Part shown: positions 42,651 through 44,234 of the stretch, one piece after another
Position numbering within the stretch: position 1 is the stretch's first letter
How the letters are laid out: every line of letters begins with the position of its first letter
Source: Pseudomonas yamanorum
GTDB lineage: Bacteria > Pseudomonadota > Gammaproteobacteria > Pseudomonadales > Pseudomonadaceae
DNA: 44,234 bases
Assembly: GCF_013386765.1 (NCBI RefSeq)
Contig: NZ_JACARE010000011.1
Coordinates: 1 to 44,234, forward strand
Direction of reading: 5' to 3'
The notes under the pieces: model-generated
What the model saw: the letters and a program-made list of their open reading frames with translations, nothing else
The model's database searches: none
What the model was told of the DNA's origin: nothing
Made by a program: the position numbers and the translations under genes

Positions 42651-43871
42651 ATGCGCCGCGTCGTTATCACTGGTCTGGGCATCGTTTCGTGCCTGGGCAA
42701 TGACAAAGAGACCGTCTCCGCTAACCTGCGTGCAAGTCGCCCTGGCATCCGCTTCAACCCGGAATATGCCGAAATGGGTCTGCGTAGCCAGGTTTCCGGC
42801 TCCATCGACCTGCCCCTCGAAGAGTTGATCGATCGCAAGATCTATCGCTTCGTCGGCCACGCAGCTGCTTACGCCTACCTGGCCATGAAGGACGCAATCA
42901 CCGATTCCGGCCTGAGCGAAGACCAGGTGTCCAACGTGCGCACCGGCCTGATCGCCGGTTCCGGTGGCGCGTCGACCTTGAACCAGATGGAAGCGCTGGA
43001 CATCCTGCGCGAGAAAGGCGTCAAGCGTGTTGGCCCGTACCGCGTCACGCGGACCATGGGCAGCACCGTTTCCGCCTGCCTGGCCACGCCGTTCAAGATC
43101 AAGGGCGTGAACTACTCGATCTCCTCCGCTTGCGCCACCAGTGCTCACTGCATCGGTACTGCGGTAGAGCAGATCCAGCTGGGCAAGCAAGACATCGTGT
43201 TTGCCGGTGGCGGTGAAGAAGAACATTGGAGCCAGTCGTTTCTGTTCGACGCCATGGGCGCCCTGTCGACCCAGTACAACGAAACGCCGGAAAAAGCTTC
43301 CCGCGCCTACGACGCCAAGCGTGACGGTTTCGTCATTGCCGGTGGTGGCGGCATGGTGGTGGTCGAGGAGCTGGAACACGCCCTGGCCCGTGGTGCGAAG
43401 ATCTACGCGGAAATCGTCGGCTACGGCGCGACTTCCGACGGCTACGACATGGTTGCGCCAAGCGGTGAAGGCGCCATCCGCTGCATGCAGATGGCAATGT
43501 CCACCGTTGATACCCCAATCGACTACCTGAACACCCACGGTACTTCGACGCCGGTTGGCGACTCGAAGGAAATGGAAGGTGTGCGTGCGGTATTTGGCGA
43601 CAAGGCACCGGCGATCAGCTCTACCAAGAGCCTGTCGGGTCACTCCCTGGGCGCCGCCGGCGTTCACGAAGCGATCTACTGCCTGCTGATGATGGAAGGC
43701 AACTTCATGGCAGGTTCTGCCAACATCGAGGAACTGGACCCGGACGTGGCTGACATGCCGATCCTGACCAAGACCCGTGAAGATGCGACCATCAACACTG
43801 TGATGAGCAACAGCTTCGGCTTTGGTGGCACCAATGCCACCCTGGTGCTGAAACGCTGGCAGGGTAAGTAA
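42651..43871 (+). CDS. fabB: 3-oxoacyl-ACP synthase I
   Basis: 406 aa beta-ketoacyl-ACP synthase that extends the cis-3-decenoyl-ACP made by FabA. The active-site Cys is C161 in [10 protein letters not shown]; the two catalytic histidines lie in [11 protein letters not shown] and SGHSLGAAG. The length matches E. coli FabB. TAAGGG precedes the ATG. It is followed 24 nt later by a strong terminator, ending the fabAB operon. Confidence 0.97.
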   Translation: MRRVVITGLGIVSCLGNDKETVSANLRASRPGIRFNPEYAEMGLRSQVSGSIDLPLEELIDRKIYRFVGHAAAYAYLAMKDAITDSGLSEDQVSNVRTGLIAGSGGASTLNQMEALDILREKGVKRVGPYRVTRTMGSTVSACLATPFKIKGVNYSISSACATSAHCIGTAVEQIQLGKQDIVFAGGGEEEHWSQSFLFDAMGALSTQYNETPEKASRAYDAKRDGFVIAGGGGMVVVEELEHALARGAKIYAEIVGYGATSDGYDMVAPSGEGAIRCMQMAMSTVDTPIDYLNTHGTSTPVGDSKEMEGVRAVFGDKAPAISSTKSLSGHSLGAAGVHEAIYCLLMMEGNFMAGSANIEELDPDVADMPILTKTREDATINTVMSNSFGFGGTNATLVLKRWQGK

Positions 43872-43895
43872 TCCCCGCCGCAGGTTGATCACCTG

Positions 43896-43924
43896 AAAAC
43901 GCCCCGACTGGTTCGGGGCGTTTT
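43896..43924. terminator. Intrinsic terminator of fabAB
   Basis: AAAACGCCCCGA and TCGGGGCGTTTT form a 12-bp perfect stem with a 5-nt loop followed by a run of nine or more Ts. The strongest terminator in the window. Confidence 0.95.
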
Positions 43925-43963
43925 TTTTTGCGCCCTGAAAAGCACCGGGTGTGCAGGTGGTTT

Positions 43964-44234
43964 GGGGGCATATCCGTTTCTGCGGTCAGAGCCGCTATGG
44001 GTTCCGCTCTTACAGCGGCTCACTTTTGAAAAGCGCAAAAGTAAGCAAAACGCTCTTGCCCCACCACTCGGCACCTCGCTAAGGCTCGGTGTGCCCGAAC
44101 GCAGGCAGCACGAAGCGGGCCGCCGCGACGGGGCGTCCCTGCCCCGTCGCGGCTAAACCGGCGTCCTGCCGGTTTACCCGCTCCGTACTACCTGCGTTCG
44201 GCCAGCGTGGTTTAACGGGGCGCCTAAGATCAAA
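43964..44234 (+). repeat. Long dispersed repeat with nested cruciform, cut by the window end
   Basis: The first 145 nt match the copy at 34365-34510. A central part absent from that copy folds on itself: outer stem 44096-44108 / 44188-44200 (12 of 13 paired), inner stem 44114-44119 / 44177-44182, and two hairpins, 44123-44134 / 44141-44152 (12 bp, 6-nt loop) and 44155-44162 / 44168-44175 (8 bp, 5-nt loop). The shared tail AACGGGGCGCCTAAGATC then resumes and runs off the window. No protein is supported. The region after fabB (43925-44234) holds nothing else. Confidence 0.85.

Noticed and set aside
42636..43892. 418-codon minus-strand frame across fabB
   Set aside because: Exact shadow of fabB, with no supported start or domain.

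Overview
The window looks like chromosomal DNA from a Pseudomonas of the fluorescens group. The coding is GC-rich, genes are dense and often overlap by ATGA, REP/REPIN elements of the GTGGGAGC...GCTCCCAC type sit in intergenic gaps, and the gene order at both ends resembles what I recall from P. aeruginosa. The left end is like PA2811-PA2817 (ABC exporter, GST, transglutaminase-like protein, FadE, small protein). The right end is like PA1609-PA1622 (fabB, fabA, hybrid kinase, gpsA, acyl-CoA ligase, thioesterase, two hydrolases). These locus comparisons are from memory, not from a search. No gene is cut by the window edges and I see no transposase, prophage or CRISPR array.

Layout. 1-3295: repeat fragment, YadGH-type ABC exporter, GST and a transglutaminase-like protein, all on the minus strand. 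3488-6417: FadE and a small conserved protein. 6550-8200: a LysR regulator divergent from a trans-acting alanyl-tRNA editing protein. 8201-10347: an acetyltransferase coupled to a Tat-type PhoD phosphatase. 10537-15926: an apparently accessory, self-contained TonB system in the order exbD, tonB, receptor, exbB, followed by an exported phospholipase-D-superfamily protein that resembles the animal PLD3/PLD4 exonucleases. 16044-16912: two small lipoproteins. 17012-17426: a duplicated tRNA-Gly/tRNA-Glu array transcribed leftward from a clear sigma-70 promoter with a GC-rich discriminator. 17785-28176: an unknown membrane-anchored protein, an alpha/beta hydrolase, an HBM-type chemoreceptor, a MocR regulator, an SDR and MDR oxidoreductase pair, pyrF, and a two-component system. 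28312-34269: AI-2E-family protein, a DUF4892 exported protein preceded by an 18-codon coupled leader ORF, two hydrolases, a hotdog thioesterase and an acyl-CoA ligase. The last four look like a lipid/acyl-CoA operon with a strong palindromic operator upstream of the ligase. 34365-34860: an inverted pair of long non-coding repeats around a REPIN. 34886-36715: sixA, DUF4389 and gpsA. 36911-41875: a tightly coupled TonB receptor / periplasmic binding protein / hybrid histidine kinase cassette. 42124-43871: fabA-fabB, then a terminator and another copy of the long repeat.

The two most interesting units are the TonB/PLD3-like cassette and the receptor-binding protein-hybrid kinase cassette. The first could import a product released by the exported phosphodiesterase. 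The second looks like a complete path from the outer membrane to a cytoplasmic phosphorelay, with no transporter permease. Smaller items are the palindrome upstream of the acyl-CoA ligase, the coupled 18-aa leader ORF, and a long non-coding repeat family with four copies in the window, one of which folds into a nested cruciform.
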